A DNA stretch of 45,200 nt from Lamprobacter modestohalophilus. GTDB taxonomy: Bacteria; Pseudomonadota; Gammaproteobacteria; Chromatiales; Chromatiaceae. Each line of letters starts with the position of its first letter. The first letter of the stretch is position 1. Below the pieces are notes generated by a model. The model was given only the letters and a program-made list of their open reading frames with translations. It had not been told where the DNA came from and made no database searches. The DNA is taken from the NCBI RefSeq assembly GCF_016583905.1, contig NZ_NRRY01000043.1:1-45200 (forward strand). The letters run 5' to 3'. This document shows positions 26,225 through 36,334 of this stretch, one piece after another. Made by a program: the position numbers and the translations under genes.

Positions 26225-26253
26225 TTGACATTGAAGGGCGCCTGAACTAGCAT
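26225..26253 (+). promoter_or_regulatory. Predicted sigma70 promoter of the nuo operon
   Basis: Perfect -35 TTGACA (26225-26230), a 17-bp spacer and -10 TAGCAT (26248-26253, 4/6). It starts transcription about 45 bases before nuoA. It shares spacing and -10 with the predicted rpoH promoter. Confidence 0.6.
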
Positions 26254-26304
26254 ACAGCGGCTTTTCGTCGCCCAAAACGACCTGCTTCTTGGAGTCGCCG
26301 CCGG

Positions 26305-26661
26305 ATGCTAGAAGACTATCTTCATATCTTGATTTTCCTGGTCGTGGCGATTCTTATCGGCTTCGCACCGCGCGTGCTCGGCATGGTCCTCGGGCCTAGG
26401 CGACCTGACCCGGAGAAAGATGCTCCGTACGAGTGCGGGTTCGAGGCCTTCGAGAGTGCGCGTATGAAGTTCGACGTGCGCTACTACCTGGTCGCTATTC
26501 TCTTCATCTTGTTCGATCTCGAGATCGCATTCCTGTTTCCTTGGGCCGTGGTGCTTGAAGAACTGGGAACGGCTGGATTGGTCGCTATGTCTGTGTTCCT
26601 GGGTGTGCTCGTCGTCGGCTTCATCTACGAGTGGCGCAAGGGTGCGCTGGACTGGGAATGA
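26305..26661 (+). CDS. nuoA: NADH-quinone oxidoreductase subunit A
   Basis: Small membrane subunit at the junction between the hydrophilic and membrane arms of complex I. The 118-residue protein has three helices (about 7-29, 62-84 and 88-110). It also has the conserved loop [24 protein letters not shown] with the cysteine that senses the active/deactive state in mitochondrial homologues (ND3). The acidic helix [12 protein letters not shown] is the family hallmark. It is the first gene of the 14-gene operon, 52 bp after a predicted promoter. Confidence 0.97.
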   Translation: MLEDYLHILIFLVVAILIGFAPRVLGMVLGPRRPDPEKDAPYECGFEAFESARMKFDVRYYLVAILFILFDLEIAFLFPWAVVLEELGTAGLVAMSVFLGVLVVGFIYEWRKGALDWE

Positions 26662-26717
26662 GCGCTTGTAGCTGTCATGTTGTCGCGACACTCGATCAGC
26701 TGACTTAGGGGGCTATC

Positions 26718-27194
26718 ATGGGCATCGAAGGTATTCTCGAAGAGGGCGTGGTCACCACGACCGCCGACAAGCTCATCAACTGGGCGCGCACTGGCTCGCT
26801 TTGGCCCATGACCTTTGGGCTTGCCTGCTGTGCGGTCGAGATGATGCATGCGGGTGCAGCGCGCTACGACCTGGATCGGTTCGGCATCATCTTCCGTCCG
26901 AGCCCGCGTCAGTCCGACGTCATGATTGTTGCCGGCACCTTGGTCAACAAGATGGCGCCCGCCTTGCGCAAGGTCTATGACCAGATGGCCGAGCCACGCT
27001 GGGTGATCTCGATGGGCTCTTGCGCCAATGGTGGTGGCTACTACCACTACTCGTATTCTGTCGTGCGCGGATGTGATCGCATTGTGCCGGTGGATGTCTA
27101 CGTGCCAGGCTGTCCGCCAACGGCGGAGGCGCTGCTGTACGGTATCCTGCAGTTGCAAAACAAGATTCGTCGCACCAACACGATTGCGCGCTGA
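26718..27194 (+). CDS. nuoB: NADH-quinone oxidoreductase subunit B
   Basis: Carries the terminal iron-sulfur cluster N2 that passes electrons to quinone. In the 158-residue protein the four ligands are Cys37 and Cys38 ([10 protein letters not shown]), Cys102 (MGSCANGGG) and Cys132 ([13 protein letters not shown]). The N-terminal amphipathic helix [21 protein letters not shown] and the quinone-pocket stretch [15 protein letters not shown] are conserved. It is preceded by AGGGGG at good spacing. It lies 56 bp after nuoA. Confidence 0.98.
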   Translation: MGIEGILEEGVVTTTADKLINWARTGSLWPMTFGLACCAVEMMHAGAARYDLDRFGIIFRPSPRQSDVMIVAGTLVNKMAPALRKVYDQMAEPRWVISMGSCANGGGYYHYSYSVVRGCDRIVPVDVYVPGCPPTAEALLYGILQLQNKIRRTNTIAR

Positions 27195-27230
27195 TCCTCA
27201 ACGCCTGGCGAGGCTTCACTCAAGATATTC

Positions 27231-27962
27231 ATGTCTGATCCGACCATCACCACTGGCGACTCGCGTCTCGACGCCCTGGCAACTCGGCTGAACGAGGACT
27301 TTGCGGCGGTTGGCGGCGAGCTCAGCGCCGATCGCGGCGAGCTGACACTCAAGCTCCCGGCAGCAGCGCTGATCGAAGCTGCTACCCGACTGCGGGACCA
27401 CCGTGACTTTGGCTTTGAACAGTTGATCGACCTCTGCGCGGTCGACTATGCCGCCTATGGCCTCTCGGAGTGGGCGACCACCGAGGCATCCCACTTCGGC
27501 TTCGGTCGCGGCGTTGATCGTGACCTTGAGCTCGAGATCGATCATCTAGAGCGGTTCGCTGTGGTTTACCACCTGCTGTCGCTGGCGCACAACTGGCGGC
27601 TGCGACTGGTGGTGCGCACGGGCGGGGCTCAGCCGCTGGTACCGTCAGTAGTTTCGATCTGGTCCGTCGCCGACTGGTTCGAGCGCGAGGCCTTCGATCT
27701 GTTCGGCATCCTGTTCGACGGCCATCCGGACCTGCGCCGCATCCTCACCGACTACGGCTTCGTCGGCCATCCGTTCCGCAAGGACTTCCCGCTCAGCGGC
27801 CATGTGGCGATGCGCTACGACCCGGAGCAGGCGCGCGTGGTCTACGAGCCGGTCGAGATTGAGCCGCGGGTGCTGGTACCCAAGGTCATCCGCGACGACA
27901 GCCGCTACCTCGGTGACGAGCATCCGGCCGTGACCGGTGCCAAGGACGCAGCCAATGCCTGA
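27231..27962 (+). CDS. nuoC: NADH-quinone oxidoreductase subunit C
   Basis: The 30-kDa hydrophilic-arm subunit, free of cofactors, that packs against NuoD. The 243-residue protein ends with the family signature [39 protein letters not shown] (about residues 153-190), followed by a [14 protein letters not shown] tail. nuoC and nuoD are separate genes here, not fused as in E. coli, but they overlap by 8 bp (ATG inside the end of nuoC). Confidence 0.96.
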   Translation: MSDPTITTGDSRLDALATRLNEDFAAVGGELSADRGELTLKLPAAALIEAATRLRDHRDFGFEQLIDLCAVDYAAYGLSEWATTEASHFGFGRGVDRDLELEIDHLERFAVVYHLLSLAHNWRLRLVVRTGGAQPLVPSVVSIWSVADWFEREAFDLFGILFDGHPDLRRILTDYGFVGHPFRKDFPLSGHVAMRYDPEQARVVYEPVEIEPRVLVPKVIRDDSRYLGDEHPAVTGAKDAANA

Positions 27963-29214
27963 GATTCGTAACTACACGCTGAACTTCGGTCCGCAGCATC
28001 CGGCCGCGCACGGGGTGCTGCGCTTGGTGCTTGAGATGGACGGTGAGGTCATCGATCGCGCCGACCCGCATATTGGTCTGCTGCATCGCGCGACCGAAAA
28101 GCTCGCCGAGTCGAAGCCGTACAACCAGTCGATCGGCTACATGGATCGGCTCGACTATGTCTCGATGATGTGCAATGAGCACGGCTATGTGCGTGCGATC
28201 GAGAAGTTGCTCGGCATCGAGGCGCCGATCCGCGCCCAGTACATCCGCACCCTGTTCGACGAGATCACCCGAATCCTCAACCACCTGATGTGGCTCGGGG
28301 CGCATGCGCTCGATGTCGGCGCGATGAGCGTCTTCCTCTATTGCTTCCGTGAGCGCGAGGACCTGATGGACTGCTATGAGGCGGTCTCGGGTGCGCGCCT
28401 GCATGCGACCTACTATCGTCCGGGTGGGGTCTATCGCGATCTGCCGGAGCAGATGCCGCGCTTCGCCGAGGAAAGCTCCAAGTGGCACGGCAAGGGCACC
28501 ATGCGCAGGCTCAACAAGCCCCGCAGTGGCTCCTTGCTCGATTTCATCGAGGACTTCAGCGAGCGTTTCCCGAAGCTGGTCGATGAGTACGAGACCCTGC
28601 TCACCGATAACCGTATCTGGAAGCAGCGCACCGTTGGCATCGGCGTGGTCGATGCCGATCGGGCCAAAAACCTCGGCTTCACCGGCCCGATGCTGCGCGG
28701 CTCCGGGATCGCCTGGGATCTGCGCAAGATGCAGCCCTACGCGGCCTATGATCAGGTCGACTTCGATATCCCGGTGGGCCAGAACGGCGATTGCTACGAC
28801 CGTTATCTGGTGCGCATCGAGGAGATGCGCCAGTCCAATCGCATCATCAAGCAATGCATCGACTGGCTGCGCGCCAATCCCGGTCCGGTGATGGTCGATG
28901 ATCACAAGGTGGTGCCGCCGACACGCGTCGGCATGAAGGACGACATGGAAGCACTGATCCATCACTTTAAGCTCTTCACCGAGGGCTATTGCCCACCGCC
29001 TGGCCAGGTCTATGCCGCGGTTGAGGCACCCAAGGGTGAGTTCGGCTGCTACATCGTTTCCGATGGCGCCAACAAGCCGTATCGGTTGAAGGTCCGGGCG
29101 CCCGGCTTCCCACATCTCGCGGCGATGGATGAGATGGCCAAGGGCCACATGCTCGCTGATGTGGTCGCCATCATCGGCACCATGGATATCGTGTTTGGGG
29201 AGATCGACCGCTGA
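27955..29214 (+). CDS. nuoD: NADH-quinone oxidoreductase subunit D
   Basis: The 49-kDa subunit, homologous to the large subunit of [NiFe] hydrogenase. It forms the quinone cavity with NuoB. Start at 27955 ([20 protein letters not shown]), the usual beginning; the frame extends 6 codons upstream inside nuoC. Also seen: [23 protein letters not shown], and the C-terminal [25 protein letters not shown] and [18 protein letters not shown]. The Tyr and His of the quinone site are in these blocks. 419 residues; it overlaps nuoC by 8 bp and nuoE by 1 bp. Confidence 0.97.
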   Translation: MPEIRNYTLNFGPQHPAAHGVLRLVLEMDGEVIDRADPHIGLLHRATEKLAESKPYNQSIGYMDRLDYVSMMCNEHGYVRAIEKLLGIEAPIRAQYIRTLFDEITRILNHLMWLGAHALDVGAMSVFLYCFREREDLMDCYEAVSGARLHATYYRPGGVYRDLPEQMPRFAEESSKWHGKGTMRRLNKPRSGSLLDFIEDFSERFPKLVDEYETLLTDNRIWKQRTVGIGVVDADRAKNLGFTGPMLRGSGIAWDLRKMQPYAAYDQVDFDIPVGQNGDCYDRYLVRIEEMRQSNRIIKQCIDWLRANPGPVMVDDHKVVPPTRVGMKDDMEALIHHFKLFTEGYCPPPGQVYAAVEAPKGEFGCYIVSDGANKPYRLKVRAPGFPHLAAMDEMAKGHMLADVVAIIGTMDIVFGEIDR

Positions 29215-29741
29215 TGAGTTTCCGTAATACACCGCTCGCGGTCATCCATGATGTCGACAAGGCGACGCTGCTCACGCCCGAGCTGCGCGCCGAGATCGAC
29301 AAGCATGTTGCCAAGTATCCGCCGGAATGGAAGCAGTCTGCAGTGATGCCGGCGCTGACGTTGGTGCAGGATCACAACGGCGGCTGGCTGAGCCGTGAGT
29401 TGATGGATCAGGTGGCCGCCTATCTGGACATGCCCGAGACCGCTGTCTATGAGGTCGCGACCTTCTATGCGATGTACGATCTGGAGCCGGTTGGTCGGCA
29501 CAAGGTCTGCGTCTGCAACAGCGTCTCCTGCAGGCTCGGTGGTGCCGAGGAGCTGATGCACCATATCGAAAAGAAATACAACGTAGCGCCCGGCGGCACC
29601 ACCGCTGACGGCAAGCTCACGTTCAAGGAGTTCGAATGCCTCGGTGCCTGCCGGCACGCGCCTGCGGTGATGGTCGACAAGGTCTACCATGAGTGCGTGA
29701 CCCCGGAAGCCATCGACAAGATCATCGACGACCTCGACTGA
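29214..29741 (+). CDS. nuoE: NADH-quinone oxidoreductase subunit E
   Basis: The 24-kDa subunit of the NADH-input module, holding the [2Fe-2S] cluster N1a. Ligands in the 175-residue protein are Cys101 and Cys106 (CNSVSC, spacing CX4C) and Cys142 and Cys146 (CLGAC, spacing CX3C), all present. The N-terminal thioredoxin-like part includes [18 protein letters not shown] and [16 protein letters not shown]. Its start overlaps the nuoD stop (TGATG). Confidence 0.97.
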   Translation: MSFRNTPLAVIHDVDKATLLTPELRAEIDKHVAKYPPEWKQSAVMPALTLVQDHNGGWLSRELMDQVAAYLDMPETAVYEVATFYAMYDLEPVGRHKVCVCNSVSCRLGGAEELMHHIEKKYNVAPGGTTADGKLTFKEFECLGACRHAPAVMVDKVYHECVTPEAIDKIIDDLD

Positions 29742-29754
29742 GCGCGTGCGACCT

Positions 29755-31044
29755 ATGGCAGAGAACCAGAATACCGTTTGCTTCCGCACCATGCATCTTG
29801 ATGCGACTGTGCGCTATACGCTTGAGAGCTATCGCAGCGTCGGCGGCTATGTGCAATGGGAGCGCATCCTGCGCGAGAAGCCCGATCCAGACCAGCTGAT
29901 CGATGAACTCAAGACCTCGGCCCTGCGCGGTCGTGGTGGCGCCGGTTTTCCAACCGGGCTGAAGTGGAGCTTCATGCCCCGCACCAAGCCGGGTCAGAAG
30001 TACATCGTCTGCAACTCGGACGAAGGTGAGCCTGGCACCTGCAAGGACCGCGATATCATGCGCTACAACCCCCATCAGCTGATCGAGGGGATGGCGATCG
30101 CCGGTTATTGCATCGGTGCGACGGTTGGTTACAACTACATTCGCGGCGAGTTCTACGAGCCGACCGCGCGTTTCGATGGGGCGCTCGAAGAGGCCTACGC
30201 CGCCGGGCTGCTGGGCAAGAACCTGCTCGGCTCGGGCGTCGATTTCGATCTCTACACGCATCTTGGCGCCGGAGCCTACATCTGCGGCGAAGAAACGGCG
30301 CTGCTCGAATCGCTCGAAGGCAAGAAGGGCCAGCCGCGCTTCAAGCCGCCGTTCCCGGCCCAGGCCGGGCTCTATGGCATGCCGACGACGATCAACAATA
30401 CCGAGACCCTGGCCTCGGTGCCGGTGATCCTGGAGAAGAGCGGCAAATGGTTCTTGGAGCAGGGCAAGCCCAACAATGGCGGACCCAAGCTGTTCTCGAT
30501 CACCGGTCACGTCGAGCGGCCTTGTAACCTCGAGATCCCGTTGGGCACCCCGTTTAAGGACGTGCTCGAGATGGCGGGTGGGGTCAGCGGCGGTCGGGCG
30601 CTGAAGGCGGTGATCCCCGGTGGCTCATCGGTCCCAGTGGTCCCGGGCGATGTGATGATGCGCACCGATATGGACTATGACTCCATCGCCAAGGCCGGAT
30701 CGATGCTCGGCTCCGGCGCGGTCATTATCATCGCCGAGGGCACCTGCATGGTGAAGGTGCTCGCTAACCTGGCCCACTTCTACGCGCATGAGTCCTGTGG
30801 TCAGTGCACGCCTTGCCGCGAGGGCACGGGTTGGCTGGCGCGGGTGCTCGATCGCATCCTCGCTGGCAACGGGCGGCCGCAGGATCTGGATCTGCTCGAC
30901 AATGTGGCCGGCCGAATTGGCGGGCGCACCATCTGCGCGCTCGGCGATGCGGCGGCGATGCCGGTGCAGAGCTTCCTCAAGCATTACCGTTCCGAGTTCG
31001 AGCATCTGGTCGAGCACGGCCGTTCGCTGGTCGAGGCGGCCTGA
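29755..31044 (+). CDS. nuoF: NADH-quinone oxidoreductase subunit F
   Basis: The 51-kDa subunit: binds NADH and FMN and carries [4Fe-4S] cluster N3, the electron entry point of complex I. Start at 29755 ([10 protein letters not shown]); a GTG three codons upstream is possible. Nucleotide-binding marks are [13 protein letters not shown] (residues 59-71) and [17 protein letters not shown]. Cluster ligands are Cys348, Cys351 and Cys354 ([11 protein letters not shown]) plus Cys394 ([10 protein letters not shown]). 429 residues, normal for the family. 77 bp separate it from nuoG. Confidence 0.97.
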   Translation: MAENQNTVCFRTMHLDATVRYTLESYRSVGGYVQWERILREKPDPDQLIDELKTSALRGRGGAGFPTGLKWSFMPRTKPGQKYIVCNSDEGEPGTCKDRDIMRYNPHQLIEGMAIAGYCIGATVGYNYIRGEFYEPTARFDGALEEAYAAGLLGKNLLGSGVDFDLYTHLGAGAYICGEETALLESLEGKKGQPRFKPPFPAQAGLYGMPTTINNTETLASVPVILEKSGKWFLEQGKPNNGGPKLFSITGHVERPCNLEIPLGTPFKDVLEMAGGVSGGRALKAVIPGGSSVPVVPGDVMMRTDMDYDSIAKAGSMLGSGAVIIIAEGTCMVKVLANLAHFYAHESCGQCTPCREGTGWLARVLDRILAGNGRPQDLDLLDNVAGRIGGRTICALGDAAAMPVQSFLKHYRSEFEHLVEHGRSLVEAA

Positions 31045-31121
31045 GCGCCGTGCCTTGGCTCGGCGTTCTTGCGCAATCCCTATGACGCTGCGGCGCAACC
31101 TCAGCAGGTAGATCTACATCG

Positions 31122-33512
31122 ATGTCGGACGACAAGATTACCCTCGAGATCGACGGCCGTTTCTGCACGGCGGCGCCCGGTGAGATGATCATCGCGGTGG
31201 CCGATCGCGAGGGCATCGTGATCCCGCGTTTCTGCTATCACGAGAAGCTCTCGATCGCGGCCAACTGCCGCATGTGCCTGGTGGAAGCGGAGCAGGGCGG
31301 GCGACCGTTCCCGAAGCCGATACCGGCCTGCGCGACCCCGGTCGGCGAGGGCATGAAGGTGCTCACGCGCTCGAAGAAGGCGCTCGATGCCCAGCGCGGC
31401 ACCATGGAGTTCCTGCTCATCAACCATCCGCTGGATTGCCCGATCTGCGATCAGGGCGGTGAGTGTGAGCTGCAAGACGTCTCCATGGGCTACGGCGAGG
31501 ACGTCTCGCGCTTCAGCGAGCGCAAGCGCGTGGTCAAGGATGAAGACCTCGGGCCGCTGATCGCCACCGAGATGACCCGCTGCATCCATTGCACCCGCTG
31601 CGTGCGCTTCGGCGCCGAGATCGCCGGCCTGCGTGAGCTGGGGGCGACCGGCCGTGGTGAGGACATGCGCATCGGCACCTTCGTCGGGCAGTCGATGGCG
31701 CATGAGCTCTCGGGCAACATCATCGATCTCTGTCCGGTCGGTGCGCTGACCTCGAAGCCCTATCGATTCACCGCCCGCGCCTGGGAGCTGACCTCGGACG
31801 AGGGCATCGCGCCGCATGACGGCGTTGGCTCCAACCTTCAGCTGCACATCCGTGACGGCAAGGTTATGCGCGTGCATCCGCGCGACAATGAGGCCGTCAA
31901 CGAGTGCTGGATCTCGGATCGCGACCGCTTCAGCTACGAGGGCCTGAACAGCCCCGAGCGGCTGAAGGCGCCGATGCTCAAGCGCGATGGCGACTGGCAG
32001 GAAGTCGACTGGCAAGAGGCACTGCATGCCGCGGTTGACCTGTTGAAGGCTCCGGGCCCCGATCAGCTGGGCGTTCTGGTCTCGCCGACTGCGACCCTGG
32101 AAGAGCAGTTCCTGCTGCAGCGGCTGGTGCGAGCGCTCGGGAGCGATCATATCGATACCCGACTGCGGCAGCTCGACTTCAGCGCCGCGGCTGCTGATCC
32201 ACAGCTGCCGTGGCTTGGGGTTCCGATCGCTGAGCTTGAAACGCAGCAGACGGTGCTCCTGATCGGTAGCGATATTCGACAAGAGCAGCCGCTGCTGGCG
32301 CATCGTCTCCGCAAGGCGGCGTTGTCCGGAGCGACGATCGCGCTGCTGAATCCTTACGCAGTCGACCTCAATCATCCCAGCATCCAAATTGCGCCGAGCC
32401 CATCGGTCCCAGGTAGCGACCTTCGGGCGCTGCTGCGGTTGCTGGGCAAGCCCACAGAGGGGCCGGCAGCGGAGCCCGATGAGCGCCATCAGCGGATCGC
32501 TGATGCGCTGACCCGCGCCGGTCAGGACGGCAAGGGGCTGGTGCTGCTGGGCACCCTGGCCGAGAGCGCTCCCGCCTTTGGGCTGGTCCGTGCCCTAGCG
32601 GCTGAGGTCGCTGCCGCGGCCGGATGCCGACTCGGCTTCTTGGCGCCGGCCGCGAATAGTGTCGGCAGCTGGTGCGCCGGTTCTCTCCCGCACAGGCTGC
32701 CTGGCGGCGCTGCACCGGCACGGCCGGGCTTGGATGCTGGTGCCATGCTCACTGATCCTCGGCAGGGCTATCTACTCTGGGGGCTGGAGCCGGATAGAGA
32801 CCTCGCCGACCCGACGCTGGCAATGTCCGCGCTGCGCGCAGCAAAGCAGGTTGTCGCCTGCACCGCCTTCAGGAGCCCAGCGCTCGATACGGTGGCCGAT
32901 GTGCTGCTGCCGATCTCGGCGTTTGCCGAGACTGCCGGGACCTTCGTCAATACCGAGGCCCGCTGGCAACGGTTCCAGGGCGCAGTTCCGCCACCCGGCG
33001 ATGCTCGCCCAGGCTGGAAGGTCTTGCGCGTTCTCGGCACCATGATGGAACTGCCGGGCTTTGCTCAGAATAGCGCCCGCGAGGTCCATGATGAGCTTGC
33101 CAGCCAATGTCGCGATCTGACGCCAGATAACCAGATGCGGGAGGCGATGCCCGCGCCCGACCTGTCATCAGCCACGCCCCAGGCGGCGGAGCTGTTCCGG
33201 ATCGGCAACGTGCCGATCTATGCGACCGATCCGCTCGTTCGGCGCGCCCCTGCCTTGCAGCGCACGCCGCTTGCCGAGCAGCTTGCGGTGTCGCTGCATC
33301 CCGACGACGCGGCCGCGCTCGGTCTGGCCGATGGGCAACTGGCACGGGTGGCGCAGGTTGCGATCAACGGCGAGCGCACCGAGGTTAACGCCCCGGTCGT
33401 GATCGACGACCGCATCGCGGTTGGATGCGCTCGCATCCCGGCTGGGGTCGAGGGTAGTGGTGAGTTGGGTCCAATCATGGGCCCAGTGCAAATCAGCAAG
33501 GCCGGCGCTTAG
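31122..33512 (+). CDS. nuoG: NADH-quinone oxidoreductase subunit G
   Basis: The largest peripheral-arm subunit, 796 residues, forming the electron wire from NuoF to NuoI. The N-terminal part carries the [2Fe-2S] N1b ligands Cys38, 49, 52 and 70. The His-ligated [4Fe-4S] N5 site is His102, Cys106, 109 and 115. [4Fe-4S] N4 is Cys154, 157, 160 and 204. The rest resembles molybdopterin oxidoreductases that have lost their cofactor. I saw no CxxCxxxC for the extra N7 cluster of E. coli-type NuoG. The C-terminal third is Ala/Pro-rich and less conserved. nuoH starts 10 bp later. Confidence 0.96.
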   Translation: MSDDKITLEIDGRFCTAAPGEMIIAVADREGIVIPRFCYHEKLSIAANCRMCLVEAEQGGRPFPKPIPACATPVGEGMKVLTRSKKALDAQRGTMEFLLINHPLDCPICDQGGECELQDVSMGYGEDVSRFSERKRVVKDEDLGPLIATEMTRCIHCTRCVRFGAEIAGLRELGATGRGEDMRIGTFVGQSMAHELSGNIIDLCPVGALTSKPYRFTARAWELTSDEGIAPHDGVGSNLQLHIRDGKVMRVHPRDNEAVNECWISDRDRFSYEGLNSPERLKAPMLKRDGDWQEVDWQEALHAAVDLLKAPGPDQLGVLVSPTATLEEQFLLQRLVRALGSDHIDTRLRQLDFSAAAADPQLPWLGVPIAELETQQTVLLIGSDIRQEQPLLAHRLRKAALSGATIALLNPYAVDLNHPSIQIAPSPSVPGSDLRALLRLLGKPTEGPAAEPDERHQRIADALTRAGQDGKGLVLLGTLAESAPAFGLVRALAAEVAAAAGCRLGFLAPAANSVGSWCAGSLPHRLPGGAAPARPGLDAGAMLTDPRQGYLLWGLEPDRDLADPTLAMSALRAAKQVVACTAFRSPALDTVADVLLPISAFAETAGTFVNTEARWQRFQGAVPPPGDARPGWKVLRVLGTMMELPGFAQNSAREVHDELASQCRDLTPDNQMREAMPAPDLSSATPQAAELFRIGNVPIYATDPLVRRAPALQRTPLAEQLAVSLHPDDAAALGLADGQLARVAQVAINGERTEVNAPVVIDDRIAVGCARIPAGVEGSGELGPIMGPVQISKAGA

Positions 33513-33522
33513 GAGCACGCAG

Positions 33523-34569
33523 ATGATGGATTTGTGGCAGTGGCTGCCGCTCCCCCTCCAAAGCCTGATCGCCATTGTCGCGATCATCGCGCCTTTACTG
33601 GCGGTGGTGGCCTGGTACACCTATGCCGAGCGCAAGGTGATCGGCTACATGCAGGTCCGGATCGGGCCGAATCGGGTCGGTTGGCGCGGTCTGCTGCAGC
33701 CCATCGCCGATGCGCTCAAGCTCATGGTCAAGGAGATCATTATCCCGACCAAGGCCAGCAAGGGCCTGTTCCTGCTCGCGCCGCTGATTGCGATCGTGCC
33801 GGCGCTGGCGGCCTGGGCGGTGATCCCGTTCGACGCCGGTCTGGTGCTGGCCGACATCAACGCCGGCCTGCTCTATGTGCTGGCGCTGACCTCGCTGGGC
33901 GTCTACGGCATCATTATCGCCGGATGGGCCTCGAACTCGAAGTATGCGCTGCTGGGTGCGATGCGCGCGGCGGCGCAGATCGTCGCCTACGAGATCGCGA
34001 TGGGCTTTGCGCTGGTTGGCGTGCTGGTCGCCGCTGGTAGCCTGAATCTGAGTGCCATCGTCGAGGCGCAATCCGGCAGTCTGCTGACCTGGTTCTGGCT
34101 GCCATTGCTGCCGCTGTTCGGGGTCTATTTCATCTCTGGTGTTGCTGAGACCAACCGTGCGCCCTTCGATGTCGCCGAGGGCGAGTCTGAGATCGTCGCC
34201 GGTTTCCACGTCGAATATTCCGGCATGGCGTTCGCGATCTTCTTCCTCGCTGAATACGCGAACATGGTGCTGATCGCGATGCTGGCGACGCTCTTGTTCT
34301 TCGGCGGCTGGCTCTCGCCGTTCCAGGGCATCCCGATGCTCGACGAGGCTACAGCCTGGGTGCCGGGGATGATCTGGCTGCTGCTCAAGACCTTCTTCTT
34401 CATGTTCGTCTTCCTCTGGCTGCGCGCGACCTTTCCGCGCTACCGCTATGACCAGATCATGCGTCTGGGCTGGAAGGTGTTCATTCCGATCACAATCGTC
34501 TGGATTCTTGTGGTCGCCGTGGCCGTGCTCGCGCAGTTGCCACCTTGGTGGTCGGCAGCGTCTGCCTAG
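33523..34569 (+). CDS. nuoH: NADH-quinone oxidoreductase subunit H
   Basis: Membrane subunit (ND1) that forms the quinone-entry tunnel and the link to the proton channels. I place the start at 33523 ([15 protein letters not shown]) because AGGAG lies 7 bases upstream. The longer frame from 33421 overlaps nuoG and resembles nothing. The 348-residue protein has about eight helices. It also has the conserved [32 protein letters not shown] after helix one and the acidic loop [30 protein letters not shown] that lines the E-channel. Confidence 0.97.
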   Translation: MMDLWQWLPLPLQSLIAIVAIIAPLLAVVAWYTYAERKVIGYMQVRIGPNRVGWRGLLQPIADALKLMVKEIIIPTKASKGLFLLAPLIAIVPALAAWAVIPFDAGLVLADINAGLLYVLALTSLGVYGIIIAGWASNSKYALLGAMRAAAQIVAYEIAMGFALVGVLVAAGSLNLSAIVEAQSGSLLTWFWLPLLPLFGVYFISGVAETNRAPFDVAEGESEIVAGFHVEYSGMAFAIFFLAEYANMVLIAMLATLLFFGGWLSPFQGIPMLDEATAWVPGMIWLLLKTFFFMFVFLWLRATFPRYRYDQIMRLGWKVFIPITIVWILVVAVAVLAQLPPWWSAASA

Positions 34570-34631
34570 CCGATATGGTGATGCCGAGTGACCGCGACCC
34601 CCGCGCCAGTCGATAGCCGATAGAGTGAACC

Positions 34632-35123
34632 ATGCTTCAAGCCGCTCGCACTTATCTCAATAGCCTCCTGCTCCTGGAGCTTTTCCGTGGAATGAGCCTG
34701 ACCGGGCGCTACCTGTTCAAGCGCAAATTCACGGTGCAGTATCCAGAAGAGAAGGCGCCGGTCTCGCCGCGTTTCCGTGGTCTGCATGCGCTGCGCCGTT
34801 ATCCCAACGGCGAAGAGCGCTGCATCGCCTGCAAGCTGTGCGAGGCGACCTGTCCGGCGCTAGCGATCACCATTGAGGCCGAACCGCGCGAAGACGGCTC
34901 GCGACGCACGACGCGCTACGATATCGATCTGTTCAAGTGCATCTACTGCGGCTTTTGCGAGGAGTCATGCCCGGTCGATTCGATCGTCGAGACCGATGTC
35001 TATGAATATCACTTCGAGAATCGCGGCGAGAACATCATGACCAAAGACAAATTGCTCGCGATCGGAGATAAATACGAGTCGCGGATCGCGGCGGCGCGGA
35101 GCGCGGACGCGCGTTATCGTTGA
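34632..35123 (+). CDS. nuoI: NADH-quinone oxidoreductase subunit I
   Basis: Carries the two [4Fe-4S] clusters N6a and N6b that feed N2 in NuoB. In the 163-residue protein the ligands are Cys64, 67, 70 and 74 ([12 protein letters not shown]) and Cys103, 106, 109 and 113 ([12 protein letters not shown]). The N-terminal amphipathic stretch and [18 protein letters not shown] are standard. An unusually long gap of 227 bp, containing dispersed repeat copy C, follows before nuoJ. Confidence 0.97.
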   Translation: MLQAARTYLNSLLLLELFRGMSLTGRYLFKRKFTVQYPEEKAPVSPRFRGLHALRRYPNGEERCIACKLCEATCPALAITIEAEPREDGSRRTTRYDIDLFKCIYCGFCEESCPVDSIVETDVYEYHFENRGENIMTKDKLLAIGDKYESRIAAARSADARYR

Positions 35124-35154
35124 GCGCCGGTCTCGGCAATAGAGCAATAACGAG

Positions 35155-35209
35155 TTACCGTGAAACAAGCGCTTGATCGTCCGGGATGGCGACGCGCTAT
35201 TTACGTTAG
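35155..35209 (+). repeat. Dispersed 55-bp repeat, copy C, inside the nuo operon
   Basis: Matches copy A at 50 of 55 positions without gaps, on the same strand. It starts 31 bp after the nuoI stop and ends 141 bp before nuoJ. The rest of this intergenic stretch shows no gene. AGCGC (repeat positions 14-18) could pair with GCGCT (positions 40-44) in this copy; the pairing is only partly kept in the others. Confidence 0.8.
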
Positions 35210-35350
35210 ATCAGGGCGCTGTTGTCGCCCATCGGACCGACTGCACTGAGTGCCAGGGCCGTCGTAGGTCGAATGTCAACGCCTGACTGCATCGCTGAGA
35301 GCTGCTCTTGAGAGCCGTTCTCCGACGCAGCCAAGCCAGCTGGAAATCCC

Positions 35351-36001
35351 ATGGGCTTCGAAAAATTTCTCTTCTATGTGTTCGCGGCCATAACCGTAGT
35401 CGCTGCAGGGATGGTGGTGACACGCCGCAACCCAGTGCACGCGGTGCTGTTTCTGGTGCTTGCCTTCGTCTCGAGCGCGGCGCTCTGGCTGCTGCTGGAG
35501 GCGGAGTTCCTCGGCATCGTCCTGGTGCTGGTCTATGTCGGCGCGGTGATGGTGCTGTTCCTGTTCGTGGTGATGATGTTGGATATCGACATCGCCGCGC
35601 TGCACGGTCAGTTCATTCGCTATCTGCCGGTCGGCCTGATGATTGCGGTGGTGATGGTGCTGAACCTGTTCTTGGTGCTTGGGCCATCTCACTTCGGGCT
35701 CGAGCTGTTCGCGAAGCCCGAGGCGCAGCCGGCCAGCTATAGCAATACGGTCGAGCTGGGTCTCGAGCTCTACACCACCTACCTCTATCCGTTCGAGATC
35801 GCCGCGGTGATCCTACTCGTCGCCATCGTCGCCGCGATTCGCCTGACGCTGCGCCGTCGGCCTGAGACCAAGTATCAGGATGCCTCCAAGCAGGTCCGGG
35901 TGAAGAAGGGGCCAGATCGTATCCGACTGGTGTCGATGCCGGCCGCACCCCGTCTGGGTGCCAGTGCGCCGGCCCCGGCACTGAAGGAGGACTCCGAATG
36001 A
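35351..36001 (+). CDS. nuoJ: NADH-quinone oxidoreductase subunit J
   Basis: ND6-type membrane subunit with five helices in the first about 165 residues. Seen: [72 protein letters not shown], which includes the pi-bulge helix with the [16 protein letters not shown] signature. A basic, Pro/Ala-rich C-terminal tail (about 165-216) extends it. The ATG has GGAA upstream. The stop overlaps the nuoK start (ATGA at 35998-36001). Confidence 0.96.
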   Translation: MGFEKFLFYVFAAITVVAAGMVVTRRNPVHAVLFLVLAFVSSAALWLLLEAEFLGIVLVLVYVGAVMVLFLFVVMMLDIDIAALHGQFIRYLPVGLMIAVVMVLNLFLVLGPSHFGLELFAKPEAQPASYSNTVELGLELYTTYLYPFEIAAVILLVAIVAAIRLTLRRRPETKYQDASKQVRVKKGPDRIRLVSMPAAPRLGASAPAPALKEDSE

Positions 36002-36303
36002 TCGCCCTATCTGACTATCTGCTGCTCGGCGCCTTGCTGTTCTCGATCTCTGTGGCCGGCGTGTTTCTGAATCGGAAGAACGTGATCATCCTGCTGATGT
36101 GCATCGAGCTGATGCTGCTCGCAGTGAACATGAACTTCATCGCCTTCTCGCATTTCCTTGGCAATCTGGATGGGCAGATCTTCGTCTTCTTCATCTTGAC
36201 GGTTGCGGCCGCCGAGGCGGCAATCGGGCTCGCCATCCTGGTGGTCCTGTTCCGCAACCGGCGCACCATTAACGTCGACGATCTGGACATGCTCAAAGGC
36301 TGA
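35998..36303 (+). CDS. nuoK: NADH-quinone oxidoreductase subunit K
   Basis: ND4L-type membrane subunit, 101 residues, three helices. The two conserved buried glutamates of the proton path are in the second helix ([13 protein letters not shown]) and third helix ([19 protein letters not shown]). It ends [11 protein letters not shown], the usual NuoK tail. It overlaps nuoJ by 4 bp, and nuoL starts 31 bp downstream. Confidence 0.97.
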   Translation: MIALSDYLLLGALLFSISVAGVFLNRKNVIILLMCIELMLLAVNMNFIAFSHFLGNLDGQIFVFFILTVAAAEAAIGLAILVVLFRNRRTINVDDLDMLKG

Positions 36304-36334
36304 GCCCACCGGACACCGCTCGGAGAATCCTTCA

